From contig NZ_JACJHR010000015.1 of assembly GCF_014174495.1 (NCBI RefSeq), positions 62,001 through 126,000 on the forward strand: DNA of 64,000 nucleotides, given 5' to 3'. Of the stretch, positions 37,312 to 45,056 are shown in pieces. Every line of letters begins with the position of its first letter. The first letter of the stretch is position 1. This DNA comes from Amycolatopsis echigonensis. Its GTDB lineage: Bacteria; Actinomycetota; Actinomycetes; Mycobacteriales; Pseudonocardiaceae. Both the position numbers and the translations under genes were made by a program. A model generated the notes under the pieces. The model was not told the origin of the DNA, did no database searches, and saw only the letters and a program-made list of their open reading frames with translations.

Positions 37312-37929
37312 TCAGCTCTTGATGCAGATGGCTTCCTCGGGGTCGGAGTACCAGCGGGCCGCGGTCGAACCGCTGCCCTCGCACGCCGAACGGTCCTTCG
37401 CGCCGGGCACCACCTTGACTATTTCCGCGTTCTTCTGCGGGTCCGTGCAGGCGACCTTCTGGTAGGTCGTCGTGGCCGTCCGCAGTCCGGAGAGGCAATC
37501 CCCCTGCTGGACGTTGGGAATCAGGCAGAGCACGCGGCGGTTCTTGCCGCCGGTGGTGTAGCGGTAGTAGTCCCCGCGCGGGCAGCTCCCGCTCCGGTTG
37601 GCGCGGGTGACGGCGACCTTGACGTTCGCGCCGGGGTCCGTGCAGTCGACGGTTTTCGTCGTGGTGGTCGAGCCGGACTTCTCGATGTGCATGCAGTCGC
37701 TCGCGTGGGTGTCGCTGGTCGAGTTGCCGAACGTGAAGAAACCGATGGCGACCCCCGCGACCACGACGGCCACCGCGACGGCGATCAGGACCGCGATCCG
37801 GGTCGGGAACTTGCGCCGCGGACCCGGCTGCGGCGGCATCCCGCCCGGGCCGTAGTGCTGCTGGAACGGCGACGGGCCGTTCTGGCCGTAGCCCGGCTGC
37901 GGTCCGTGCCCGTGCGGGGGGACGCTCAC
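37312..37929 (-). CDS. LppU-type membrane-anchored exported protein
   Basis: 205 residues: Pro/Gly-rich cytoplasmic N-terminus, one transmembrane anchor (IAVLIAVAVAVVVAGVAIGF), then an extracytoplasmic domain with six Cys in three pairs (SDCMHIEKSG, KTVDCTDPGA, SGSCPRGDYY, RVLCLIPNVQQGDCL, KVACTDPQK, RSACEGSGS). The CxxP-type spacing matches the LppU/SCO3897 family, whose function is unknown. GTG 37929 has GAGG 6 nt upstream. Unlike LppU of mycobacteria it is a bitopic protein, not a lipoprotein. Confidence 0.8.
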   Translation of the reverse strand: MSVPPHGHGPQPGYGQNGPSPFQQHYGPGGMPPQPGPRRKFPTRIAVLIAVAVAVVVAGVAIGFFTFGNSTSDTHASDCMHIEKSGSTTTTKTVDCTDPGANVKVAVTRANRSGSCPRGDYYRYTTGGKNRRVLCLIPNVQQGDCLSGLRTATTTYQKVACTDPQKNAEIVKVVPGAKDRSACEGSGSTAARWYSDPEEAICIKS

Positions 37930-38026
37930 GTGGTACCTCGCAAACCCGAAAGAAAGATTCCGACCGGGCATATCCAACACGACGGCCGAGGGCGCTCGCA
38001 GAGGTTCTCGGCAGAAAAACAGAAAA

Positions 38027-38051
38027 GGCGCTCCGCGTAACGCGGAGCGCC
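38027..38051 (-). terminator. Terminator after the Bax-inhibitor-1 gene
   Basis: GGCGCTCCGCG-TTA-CGCGGAGCGCC read on the minus strand, a perfect 11-bp stem, followed by TTTTCTGTTTTT. It ends the 38077-38937 gene. Confidence 0.9.
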
Positions 38052-38076
38052 CCTTCCCGGGAAACCTGTACGACGG

Positions 38077-38937
38077 CTAGTCGCGCAGGTAAGACAGCAG
38101 GCGCAGGATCTCCAGGTACAGCCACACCAGCGTGGTCATCAGACCGAACGCGGCGTACCAGGCCCACTTCGACGGCATGCCGGCGCGGATCATCTTGTCG
38201 GCCTGGTCGAAGTCGAGCAGGAAGCTGAACGCGGCGATGCCGATGACCACCAGGCTGAAGACGATGGCGAGCGGGCCCCCGTCGCGCAGCGGGTTGAACC
38301 CGAAGAACACCGCGGTGATCAGGTTGACCAGCATCAGGATCGCCGCGCCGGCGACCGCGCCGACGATCCACTTGGTGAGCTTCGGCGTGACCTTCACCGC
38401 GCCGGTCTTGTAGACGACCAGCATCGCGACGAACACGCCGGCGGTGCCGATGAGCGCCTGCAGGGCGATGCCCGGCAGGAACACCTCGAGCAGGCCGCTG
38501 ATCGCACCGAGGAACAGGCCCTCGGCGCCGGAGTAGACGAGCGTGAGCGGGCCGCTCGGCTTCTGCTTGAAGATGATCACCAGCGACACGACGAGGCCCA
38601 CCACGAGCCCGCCGAGCAGCGCGCCGAGGAGCGGACCGGTCGGCGTGAGCCTGCCGAGCGCATCGCGCACGAGCTGGGTCTGCGCCCAGATCGCCGTGAG
38701 CACGCCGATGACGAGCGCGACGCCGAGCGACATGCCGGTCTTGATGACGACGTCGTCGACCGTCATCGGACGGTCGGCGGAGGCGGTACCCATCTGCCCA
38801 GGGCCGTAACCCGGGACGCCGCCTTGGCCCGGCGGCTGGCCGTAGGGCTGGTCGAAGCCGACGTTCGGCCCGTACTGCCCGGTCGCGGCCCCGCCGCGCG
38901 GGAGATTGCGGAACGCCGGATTGCTGCTGGAACGCAC
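38077..38937 (-). CDS. Bax inhibitor-1/YccA-like membrane protein
   Basis: 286 residues. N-terminal Gly/Pro/Gln-rich stretch, then seven helices with MTVDDVVIKTGMSLGVALVI and the conserved C-terminal SFLLDFDQADKMIRAGMPSKWAWYAAFGLMTTLVW containing the diaspartyl motif of the BI-1/TMBIM calcium-leak family. Bacterial members are linked to membrane proton/calcium homeostasis. GTG 38937 has GGAGG 4 nt upstream. Strong terminator downstream; divergent from the surface protein. Confidence 0.88.
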   Translation of the reverse strand: MRSSSNPAFRNLPRGGAATGQYGPNVGFDQPYGQPPGQGGVPGYGPGQMGTASADRPMTVDDVVIKTGMSLGVALVIGVLTAIWAQTQLVRDALGRLTPTGPLLGALLGGLVVGLVVSLVIIFKQKPSGPLTLVYSGAEGLFLGAISGLLEVFLPGIALQALIGTAGVFVAMLVVYKTGAVKVTPKLTKWIVGAVAGAAILMLVNLITAVFFGFNPLRDGGPLAIVFSLVVIGIAAFSFLLDFDQADKMIRAGMPSKWAWYAAFGLMTTLVWLYLEILRLLSYLRD

Positions 38938-39257
38938 CTGTCCTCCTGGACTTTCTGGCACCTTGCATCGGGTTCAACGACCGCGACGGCTCGCTGGTTC
39001 CCGTTCGGGTAAAGCCGATTTTACTCATCACCCGCACGGGTGGGGCGACCCCCGTTACGGCCACCGTAGGCGATGAAGGTCACGACCGTTCACCGCAGGT
39101 CACCCGATGGTCTCTAGACAACCCCCATGGTGACCCGCGAACCTTCACATCGCGTGTCCGGGAAGTGACCGAACGCGTGTCGGGGAGTTGTTCGATCAGG
39201 TGAACTGCGAGGACGCCGCTGAGGCGTCGGCAGGCACGTCGAAGGAGCCAACACACC
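38938..39257. promoter_or_regulatory. Divergent intergenic region, BI-1 gene / surface protein
   Basis: 320 nt without a gene. It holds the two divergent promoters. GGTCACC at 39098-39104 faces GGTGACC at 39129-39135 (24 nt apart, with a TAGACA hexamer between), and a third GGTCAC lies at 39078; a possible operator cluster. Nothing else stands out. Confidence 0.4.
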
Positions 39258-40745
39258 ATGGGGTGGATCTCACGCCCGCGCGCTCGCTGGCGCGCGGCCA
39301 CCGGGCTGGTCGCGACCGCACTGCTCGGCGCACTCTCCGTAACCACGCCGGGGGTTGCCTCGGCCGCCGCGGACCCGGTGAAGGGCCCTGGCCTGACGAT
39401 CGTCCACAACGAGGGCGGCACCAATTACGAAGACTGGCTCGGCTCGTACAAGGTCGGCGGCAAGAACGTGTTCTGCGTCCGGTTCCATCTGAAGGCACCG
39501 GGCAGCGACGAGGCGTACCAGCCGGGCGACGAACTGCTGACGAAGTGGGGCGAAAAGCTGCAGCCCGACGTCGCGGGCAACATCTCGTATCTGTTGCTGC
39601 GCTACGGCAACACCGCCGACAACGACGAGGCCGCGGCGCTGGCTCACCTGTTGCACTCGTGGACGGCCAAGTCGCGAACGCCGGGCGACACGGACTTCGG
39701 CACGCCCCCGGACAAGGCCGCCTATCCCGAGCAGAAATACTTCAACGCCCTTACCCCGGACGCCAAGAACGACGTGGCCAAGATGAAGACCGAGGCGGAG
39801 GCGAACCGCGGTCCGTGGACCGCGTCGGTCACCGCGCCGAAGGGCGACCAGCACGTCGGCCAGTCCGCGACCTGGACAGTCGCGGTGAAGAACTCCCAGG
39901 GCAAAGGCATCCCGGACGTCCCGGTGAAGTTGACCGCCACTGACGGGACCGTTGGCACGGCAGACAAGCCGTCGGACGTGGAGAAGACGGCGGATTCCTC
40001 GTCCGGCAATTCCGCGCCCCAGGCAGCGCAGAAAGACACGACACTGAAGACCGATGCGAACGGCACGGTCTCGGTGAAGGTCACGCCTACCGGTGACCAG
40101 CCGAAGCTCGTCGCGTCGTTGTCGGCGCCCGCGGACAAGCCGACCGTGCAGAACCCGGTCAACACCAAGGACGGGATCCAGAGCGTCGTCGGCACCGGCG
40201 GGGAAAAGCAGCTGACCGCACAGGGCGTCGTGGCCGTGGCGAAGCCGGGCAAGGTGCAGGTCACCAAGACCGACGCCAAGACCGGCAAGGGCATCGGCGG
40301 CGCGACGCTGCGGGTCACCGGCAAGGACCGCAAGACCGCGGCCACCAGTCAGAACGGCAAGCCGCTCACCGGACCCGACGGACAGCCCGCGGTGGTCACC
40401 ACCAGTGGCGACAACGGGACCGCGACCGTCGAGAACCTGCTGGCCCCGCAGGAGGTCTGCGTGGTCGAGGTGAACGCGCCGCCGGGCTACACCAACGCGT
40501 TCGACCCGAACAACCCGCCCGCCGCGTGCGGCTCGTTGACGCCGGGCGGCACACTTGCGCTGACTGTGGCCAACACGCCGAACGAAGTGCCGCACGCGAT
40601 TCCCGCCGGCGACCTGCCGGTGACGATGGCGAAGGGCACTGTCGAGACGAGCTTCTCCACCTCCGGCATCGCGGGTCTCGCGGCGCTGGTGCTCGTCGGG
40701 TCGGCGCTGGTCGGGTTCGCCGCTCGGCGGTCGGCCCGGCGGTAA
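39258..40745 (+). CDS. Sortase-anchored surface protein with thioester-like and SpaA/Cna-B-like domains
   Basis: 495 residues. Signal peptide (GLVATALLGALSVTTPGVASA). Residues about 43-160 read like an actinobacterial thioester-type domain: VFCVRFHLKAPG and NISYLLLRYGNTADNDEAAA then HLLHSW. Next come Ig/SpaA-like strands (VTAPKGDQHVGQSATWTVAV, GKVQVTKTDAKTGKGIGGATL, PQEVCVVEVNAPPGYTN), the Cna-B/pilin-shaft fold. The C-terminus has LPVTM, a hydrophobic helix (IAGLAALVLVGSALVGFAA) and RRSARR, that is a cell-wall sorting signal with an unusual LPxTM. A sortase gene starts 18 nt downstream and is the likely anchor enzyme. Confidence 0.85.
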   Translation: MGWISRPRARWRAATGLVATALLGALSVTTPGVASAAADPVKGPGLTIVHNEGGTNYEDWLGSYKVGGKNVFCVRFHLKAPGSDEAYQPGDELLTKWGEKLQPDVAGNISYLLLRYGNTADNDEAAALAHLLHSWTAKSRTPGDTDFGTPPDKAAYPEQKYFNALTPDAKNDVAKMKTEAEANRGPWTASVTAPKGDQHVGQSATWTVAVKNSQGKGIPDVPVKLTATDGTVGTADKPSDVEKTADSSSGNSAPQAAQKDTTLKTDANGTVSVKVTPTGDQPKLVASLSAPADKPTVQNPVNTKDGIQSVVGTGGEKQLTAQGVVAVAKPGKVQVTKTDAKTGKGIGGATLRVTGKDRKTAATSQNGKPLTGPDGQPAVVTTSGDNGTATVENLLAPQEVCVVEVNAPPGYTNAFDPNNPPAACGSLTPGGTLALTVANTPNEVPHAIPAGDLPVTMAKGTVETSFSTSGIAGLAALVLVGSALVGFAARRSARR

Positions 40746-40763
40746 TCGAAAGCAGCAAGGGCA

Positions 40764-41477
40764 ATGAGCGGAAAAGGACGGCTGATCGGCGGGTTCGTGC
40801 TCGGCGCGGCGAGCGTGCTGGCAGTGGAACTCGCGACGGTCGTGATCAGTTCGCCGCCGACGACGGTGGTGGCCGGGAGCGCGTCCCCGGCCACCGCCGC
40901 CGTTCCGGCCGCTTCCCCGCAGCAGCTGGCTCCCGCGCCGCCTCCGCCGTCGAGCAGTTCGGCGCCGCCGCCCGGCAGTTCGGCGGCCGCACCGCCCGCC
41001 GCGCCCGCGGAGCACCGGGAAGCTCCGCAACCGGGACCGCAGGCGCCGGGCACGATCCGGCTGCCCGGCGGCGGGACCGCGGCGATGGTGCGCCAGGACC
41101 TCGGACCCGGCAACACGCTTCCGGTGCCGTCGGACATCGGCCAGGCGGCCTGGTGGGGCGCGGATCTGGACGCGGTCAGCGGCGCGAGCGTGTTCGCCGG
41201 CCACGTGAACTGGCGCGGCGCGACCGGCCCGTTTTCGGAGCTGTGGAGCGAACGCATCGGCGGCGTGGTGACGATCGTGGACCGCGCGGGCAAGACGAGC
41301 CGGTACCGGATTTCGCAGCTGGTCACCGTGCACAAGGACGATCTGCCGAGCCGCGCCGACGACCTCTTCGGGCAGGCCGGGCCGCATCGGGTGGTCCTGG
41401 TGACCTGCGGCGGACGGTGGATCGGCGGGAGCGACGGGTACGAGGAGAACCGCGTGGTGATCGCGGACCCGGCGTGA
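40764..41477 (+). CDS. Class F sortase
   Basis: Cysteine transpeptidase, 237 residues. N-terminal membrane anchor (LIGGFVLGAASVLAVELATV), a Pro/Ser/Ala-rich linker (about 40-105) and a catalytic beta-barrel with His147 (FAGHVNWRGATGPFSEL), Cys215 (VVLVTCGGRW) and Arg230 (YEENRVVIAD). The GH(V/I)NW...TCGG layout is that of actinobacterial class E/F enzymes rather than the housekeeping class A. It sits 18 nt after the surface-protein gene, which is the evident substrate. Probably one transcript. Confidence 0.9.
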   Translation: MSGKGRLIGGFVLGAASVLAVELATVVISSPPTTVVAGSASPATAAVPAASPQQLAPAPPPPSSSSAPPPGSSAAAPPAAPAEHREAPQPGPQAPGTIRLPGGGTAAMVRQDLGPGNTLPVPSDIGQAAWWGADLDAVSGASVFAGHVNWRGATGPFSELWSERIGGVVTIVDRAGKTSRYRISQLVTVHKDDLPSRADDLFGQAGPHRVVLVTCGGRWIGGSDGYEENRVVIADPA

Positions 41478-41492
41478 GGGGTCCCCTCATGC
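41472..41492 (+). terminator. Terminator-like palindrome at the sortase stop
   Basis: GCGTGAGGGGTCCCCTCATGC, a near-perfect palindrome that includes the TGA stop of the sortase. The loop would be very small, so the stem opens at its centre; no T-run. Confidence 0.35.
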
Positions 41493-41591
41493 CCCGCGGA
41501 GACCGCGCGAGGGGTCCATTCGCGCAGTATCCGCCGGGCCCGTCGCGCGCGGAAATCCGCCGTCACCTGCGAAAATCCTTGCCGACGCTAA

Positions 41592-41607
41592 GTTACTTGC
41601 GAGTAAC
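41592..41607. promoter_or_regulatory. TetR-type operator candidate ahead of the acyl-CoA reductase gene
   Basis: GTTACTTGCGAGTAAC, a perfect 6-4-6 inverted repeat about 90 nt before the start codon. The TTACT-N4-AGTAA form is typical of TetR-family repressors of lipid genes. No such regulator is encoded nearby. Confidence 0.55.
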
Positions 41608-41694
41608 ATCACCCTGCCGCGTTGTGGTCAGGGCGGCGTCCATGCAGCAGAATGCCCATGGGTCCAGGCGGCGGCACGGCGGAGGGTGATGGAG

Positions 41695-43686
41695 ATGGCG
41701 AAGTTCTTGGTGACGGGCGCGACCGGGTTGATCGGACGCCAGGTCACCCGGCAGCTGCTCACCCGGCCGGACGTGGAACGGGTCGCGCTCGTGGTGCGCG
41801 CGTCGTCGCGGGAGAAGCTGTCCGTGCTCGTCGACGGATGGCCGCATCCGGACCGCGTGACGCTGGTGACCGGCGACCTCGGCGAACCGCTGATGGGAGT
41901 GTCCGAAGCGGACCGGGAGGCACTGCGCGGCGTCGACCACGTCATCCACCTCGCCGCGCTGTACGACCTCACCGCCGACGACGAAACCAGCATCCGGGCC
42001 AATGTGGAGGGTACGCAGAACGTCCTCGACCTCGCCGCGGACCTGAACGCCGGTTGTCTGCACCACGTCTCGTCGGTCGCCGTCGCGGGCGACCACGGAG
42101 GACTGTTCACCGAGGACATGTTCGACGTGGGCCAGCGGCTCATCACGCCGTACCACCGCACCAAATTCGAGGCGGAGAAGCTCGTCCGGGAGCAGCACGA
42201 GGTGCCGTGGCGGGTGTACCGGCCCGCGGTCGTCGTCGGCGATTCGCAGACCGGCGAGATGGACAAGGTCGACGGCCCGTACTACCTCTTCCCGGCGATC
42301 AGCAGGCTCGCCGGGCTGCCCGACCTCCCGACCGCGGGCCCGGATCTGGGCGACACCAACGTGGTTCCGGTCGACTACGTCGCGAAGGCCCTGCTGGAAC
42401 TGGTCACCACGCCGGGCCTCGACGGCCGTGCCTTCCACCTCGTGAACCCCGAGCCGCAGCCGGTGGTGTCGGTCTACAACGCGTTCGCCCGCGCCGCCGG
42501 GGCGCCGACGATCACCGTGCAGCTCGGCGACAAGGTGTCGAAGGGAATCGTCGGGCTGGTCAAGCTCAGCGAGCACATTCCCGGATTCACCATCGCCCGC
42601 GACGCGGTGCTGGAGCGGCTCGGCATTCCGCCGGTGCTGCTGGAAACGATGGCGTTCCCGTCGGTGTTCGCGTCCGCGGAAACCCGGAAGGCGCTGGCCG
42701 GCAGCGGCGTCGAGGTGCCCCGGCTCGAGGAATACGCGCCGACCCTGTGGCGCTACTGGCGCGAACACCTCGACCCGTTCCGCGCGCGCAAGCACGGTCC
42801 GCGCGGCGAACTGGACGGCCGCCGGGTGATCATCACCGGCGCGTCGTCGGGCATCGGACGGGCCACCGCGCTGAAGGTCGCCGCTGCGGGCGGGGTGCCG
42901 CTTCTGGTCGCGCGGCGGCAGCACGAACTGGAAGAAGTGCGCGACGAGATCATCGCGGCGGGCGGCACCGCGTCGGTGTACCCGGCGGACCTCACCGACG
43001 AGGATTCGGTGCACAAGGCCGTGGACGCGATGCTCGCCGAACACGGCCGGATCGACATGCTCGTGAACAACGCCGGCCGGTCGATCCGGCGGTCGATCAA
43101 GCTGTCGTACGACCGGATGCACGACTACGAGCGCGCGATGGCCATCAACTACTTCGGCGCGGTGCGGCTGATCCTGGCGGTCCTCCCGCACATGTCGGAG
43201 CGGAAATTCGGGCACATCGTGAACGTTTCCTCGATCGGCGTGCAGGGAATCGCGCCGCGGTTTTCCGCCTATGCCGCGTCGAAGGCCGCGCTGGACTACT
43301 TCTCCCGGATCGCGGCGACCGAAACGCACGGCGACGGGATCACCTTCACCACCATCCACATGCCGCTCGTGCGCACGCCGATGATCCGGCCGACGAAGAT
43401 CTACGACGCGTTCCCGACGAAATCGCCGGAGCAGGCGGCGGACATGGTGCTGAAAGCGCTGGTCCGGCGGCCGAAGCACATCGGCACCCCGGCCGGCCAG
43501 GCGATCGGGCTGACCTACACGCTCGCGCCCGGGCTGACCGACGCGATCGCCTACCAGGGTTTCCGGATCTTCCCGGACTCCGCGGCGGCGGGCGGCAGCG
43601 GGAAACTGAAGATCGGGCGGGGCGAGAAACACCTGTCCCGCGCGGCGATGGCGCTGGCCCGGCTTTCGCGCGGGTTCCACTGGTAG
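41695..43686 (+). CDS. Two-domain fatty acyl-CoA reductase-type SDR protein
   Basis: 663 residues with two Rossmann modules. The N-terminal extended SDR has TGATGLIG at 7-14 and Y153-HRT-K157, resembling the NAD(P)H acyl-CoA reductase part of long bacterial FARs. The C-terminal classical SDR has TGASSGIG at 381-388, LVNNAG, and Y526-AAS-K530. This order and length match mycobacterial AcrA1 (Rv3391) and the 660-residue Marinobacter reductases that make fatty alcohols, so a role in fatty aldehyde/alcohol or wax formation is proposed. ATG 41695 has GGAGG 9 nt upstream; earlier starts are too near it. An operator-like palindrome lies upstream. Confidence 0.82.
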   Translation: MAKFLVTGATGLIGRQVTRQLLTRPDVERVALVVRASSREKLSVLVDGWPHPDRVTLVTGDLGEPLMGVSEADREALRGVDHVIHLAALYDLTADDETSIRANVEGTQNVLDLAADLNAGCLHHVSSVAVAGDHGGLFTEDMFDVGQRLITPYHRTKFEAEKLVREQHEVPWRVYRPAVVVGDSQTGEMDKVDGPYYLFPAISRLAGLPDLPTAGPDLGDTNVVPVDYVAKALLELVTTPGLDGRAFHLVNPEPQPVVSVYNAFARAAGAPTITVQLGDKVSKGIVGLVKLSEHIPGFTIARDAVLERLGIPPVLLETMAFPSVFASAETRKALAGSGVEVPRLEEYAPTLWRYWREHLDPFRARKHGPRGELDGRRVIITGASSGIGRATALKVAAAGGVPLLVARRQHELEEVRDEIIAAGGTASVYPADLTDEDSVHKAVDAMLAEHGRIDMLVNNAGRSIRRSIKLSYDRMHDYERAMAINYFGAVRLILAVLPHMSERKFGHIVNVSSIGVQGIAPRFSAYAASKAALDYFSRIAATETHGDGITFTTIHMPLVRTPMIRPTKIYDAFPTKSPEQAADMVLKALVRRPKHIGTPAGQAIGLTYTLAPGLTDAIAYQGFRIFPDSAAAGGSGKLKIGRGEKHLSRAAMALARLSRGFHW

Positions 43687-43763
43687 TGACGGCTTCGCGC
43701 GGGGGTGAGGCCGTTCAGGCGAGATCATCGCCAAGATTCGACCCGGGGCGGTGATTCACCACT

Positions 43764-43784
43764 CCTGGCGGCACGCACGCCAGG
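43764..43784 (+). promoter_or_regulatory. Short hairpin ahead of the coiled-coil gene
   Basis: CCTGGCG-GCACGCA-CGCCAGG, a 7-bp stem in the 119-nt gap after the reductase gene. It could be a weak terminator or a leader structure; no T-run. Confidence 0.3.
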
Positions 43785-43805
43785 TGCGCGGGTACGGTCG
43801 TGGAC

Positions 43806-44954
43806 ATGGTTCCCGAGCGAGACAACGGCCTCCTCCCGCTGCGGCGCGAGTACACCGAAGCCTGGCGCGGCTTCGACCGCACCGAGGTGCGGCAGTACCT
43901 CGACCACCTCGAGGCCCAGCTGCACCGGCTGATCACCGACCGCGACGCGGCGGCGACTCAGGTCGCCACGCTGTCGCGGGAACTCGAAGCGGCGCGCGGA
44001 GAGACGGCGAAGCTGAAGGCCCGCGTAGAGGAACTGATGAAGCCGCCGGAGCGGCTCGAGGACCTGGACGAGCGGATGCAGCGCACCGTCATGCTGGCGC
44101 AGGCGCGGGCCGAGGAGATCACCAAGCGCGCGGAGGTGGCGGCCGAGAAGCACTGGGCGTCGTCGACCGAGGCGTCCACGAAGCTGCGCGAGCGGTACCG
44201 CCGCTTGGTCGAGGAGCTGGACAAGCAGGCCGACGCGCTGCACTCGGAGCACGAGGCCGCGCTGAAGGAAACCCGCGCCGAAGTGCAGCGGCTGACGGTC
44301 GAGGCGGCGCAGCGCCGGGAGCTCCTCGACAACGAAGCCGAGCGCAAGCGCCGCAAGATCGAGCGCGATTTCGACGCGAAGATCACCGCCGAGCGCACCG
44401 CGCACGAGAAGATGATCGCCGACCAGCGCACGGCCAGCAAAAACCAGGCCGAGCGCCGGATCGCGGAAGCCACCGCGGAGGCGACCCGCCGCGTCGAGGA
44501 GGCGACGGCGGAGGCCAAGCGCCGTCTCGACGAGGCGACCACGCAGGCGGCTCAGCGCACCACCGCGGCGACGCGGAAGGTCGAGCGGCTCGCCGAGATC
44601 CGCGAACAGGCGCGCAAGAACCTCGCGCTGGCGGACGAGGTCCTCGGCCGGAGCGAAAGTCTGTTGACGGCGCTGCCGTCGGAATCGGTGCTGCCGTCCG
44701 CCTCGAAGCTCGTCGGCGGCGACGACCCGGCCAAGCCGGACCCCTCGCCCGCGCCGGTCGAGACCAAGGCCGCGCCGTCACCGTCGCCTAAGCCGAAGTC
44801 TGAAAACGGTTCCGCGGCCAAGGCGCCGACCGGGAACGGTTCGTCGGCGAAGGGCGGATCGGCGGAAAGCTCGACCGGAAACGGCGCGAAGAACGGTTCG
44901 ACCGGGAACGGCGCGAAGTCCCAGCCGCAGACGGCGGGCAAGCCGAGCAGCTGA
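43806..44954 (+). CDS. DivIVA-like coiled-coil protein
   Basis: 382 residues. The N-terminal segment RREYTEAWRGFDRTEVRQYL resembles the DivIVA entry motif (FRGYDxxEVDxFL) that binds curved membrane. From about 25 to 290 the chain is continuous alpha-helical coiled coil (EEITKRAEVAAEKHW, RRLVEELDKQADALHSEHEA, AERRIAEATAEATRRVEEAT), and the tail is Pro/Ser/Gly/Asn low complexity with GNGAKNGSTGNGAKS repeats. A polar scaffold or cytoskeletal role is likely; it is not the main DivIVA/Wag31, which is shorter. ATG 43806 preferred over GTG 43800. Confidence 0.78.
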   Translation: MVPERDNGLLPLRREYTEAWRGFDRTEVRQYLDHLEAQLHRLITDRDAAATQVATLSRELEAARGETAKLKARVEELMKPPERLEDLDERMQRTVMLAQARAEEITKRAEVAAEKHWASSTEASTKLRERYRRLVEELDKQADALHSEHEAALKETRAEVQRLTVEAAQRRELLDNEAERKRRKIERDFDAKITAERTAHEKMIADQRTASKNQAERRIAEATAEATRRVEEATAEAKRRLDEATTQAAQRTTAATRKVERLAEIREQARKNLALADEVLGRSESLLTALPSESVLPSASKLVGGDDPAKPDPSPAPVETKAAPSPSPKPKSENGSAAKAPTGNGSSAKGGSAESSTGNGAKNGSTGNGAKSQPQTAGKPSS

Positions 44955-44987
44955 CCCAAGCGGCTCACCGCGGTTCTGGAACGAAGT

Positions 44988-45038
44988 CCGTGAAGGGCTC
45001 CTTGCGGGAAACTGATTCCCGCAAGGAGCCCTTCACGG
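44988..45038. terminator. Strong bidirectional terminator, 23-bp perfect stem
   Basis: Arms 44988-45010 and 45016-45038 are perfectly complementary (CCGTGAAGGGCTCCTTGCGG... and its mirror) around an ACTGA loop. It lies in the gap between the convergent coiled-coil and amidase genes. Confidence 0.85.
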
Positions 45039-45056
45039 CGTTGAGGCAGGCGAGTC

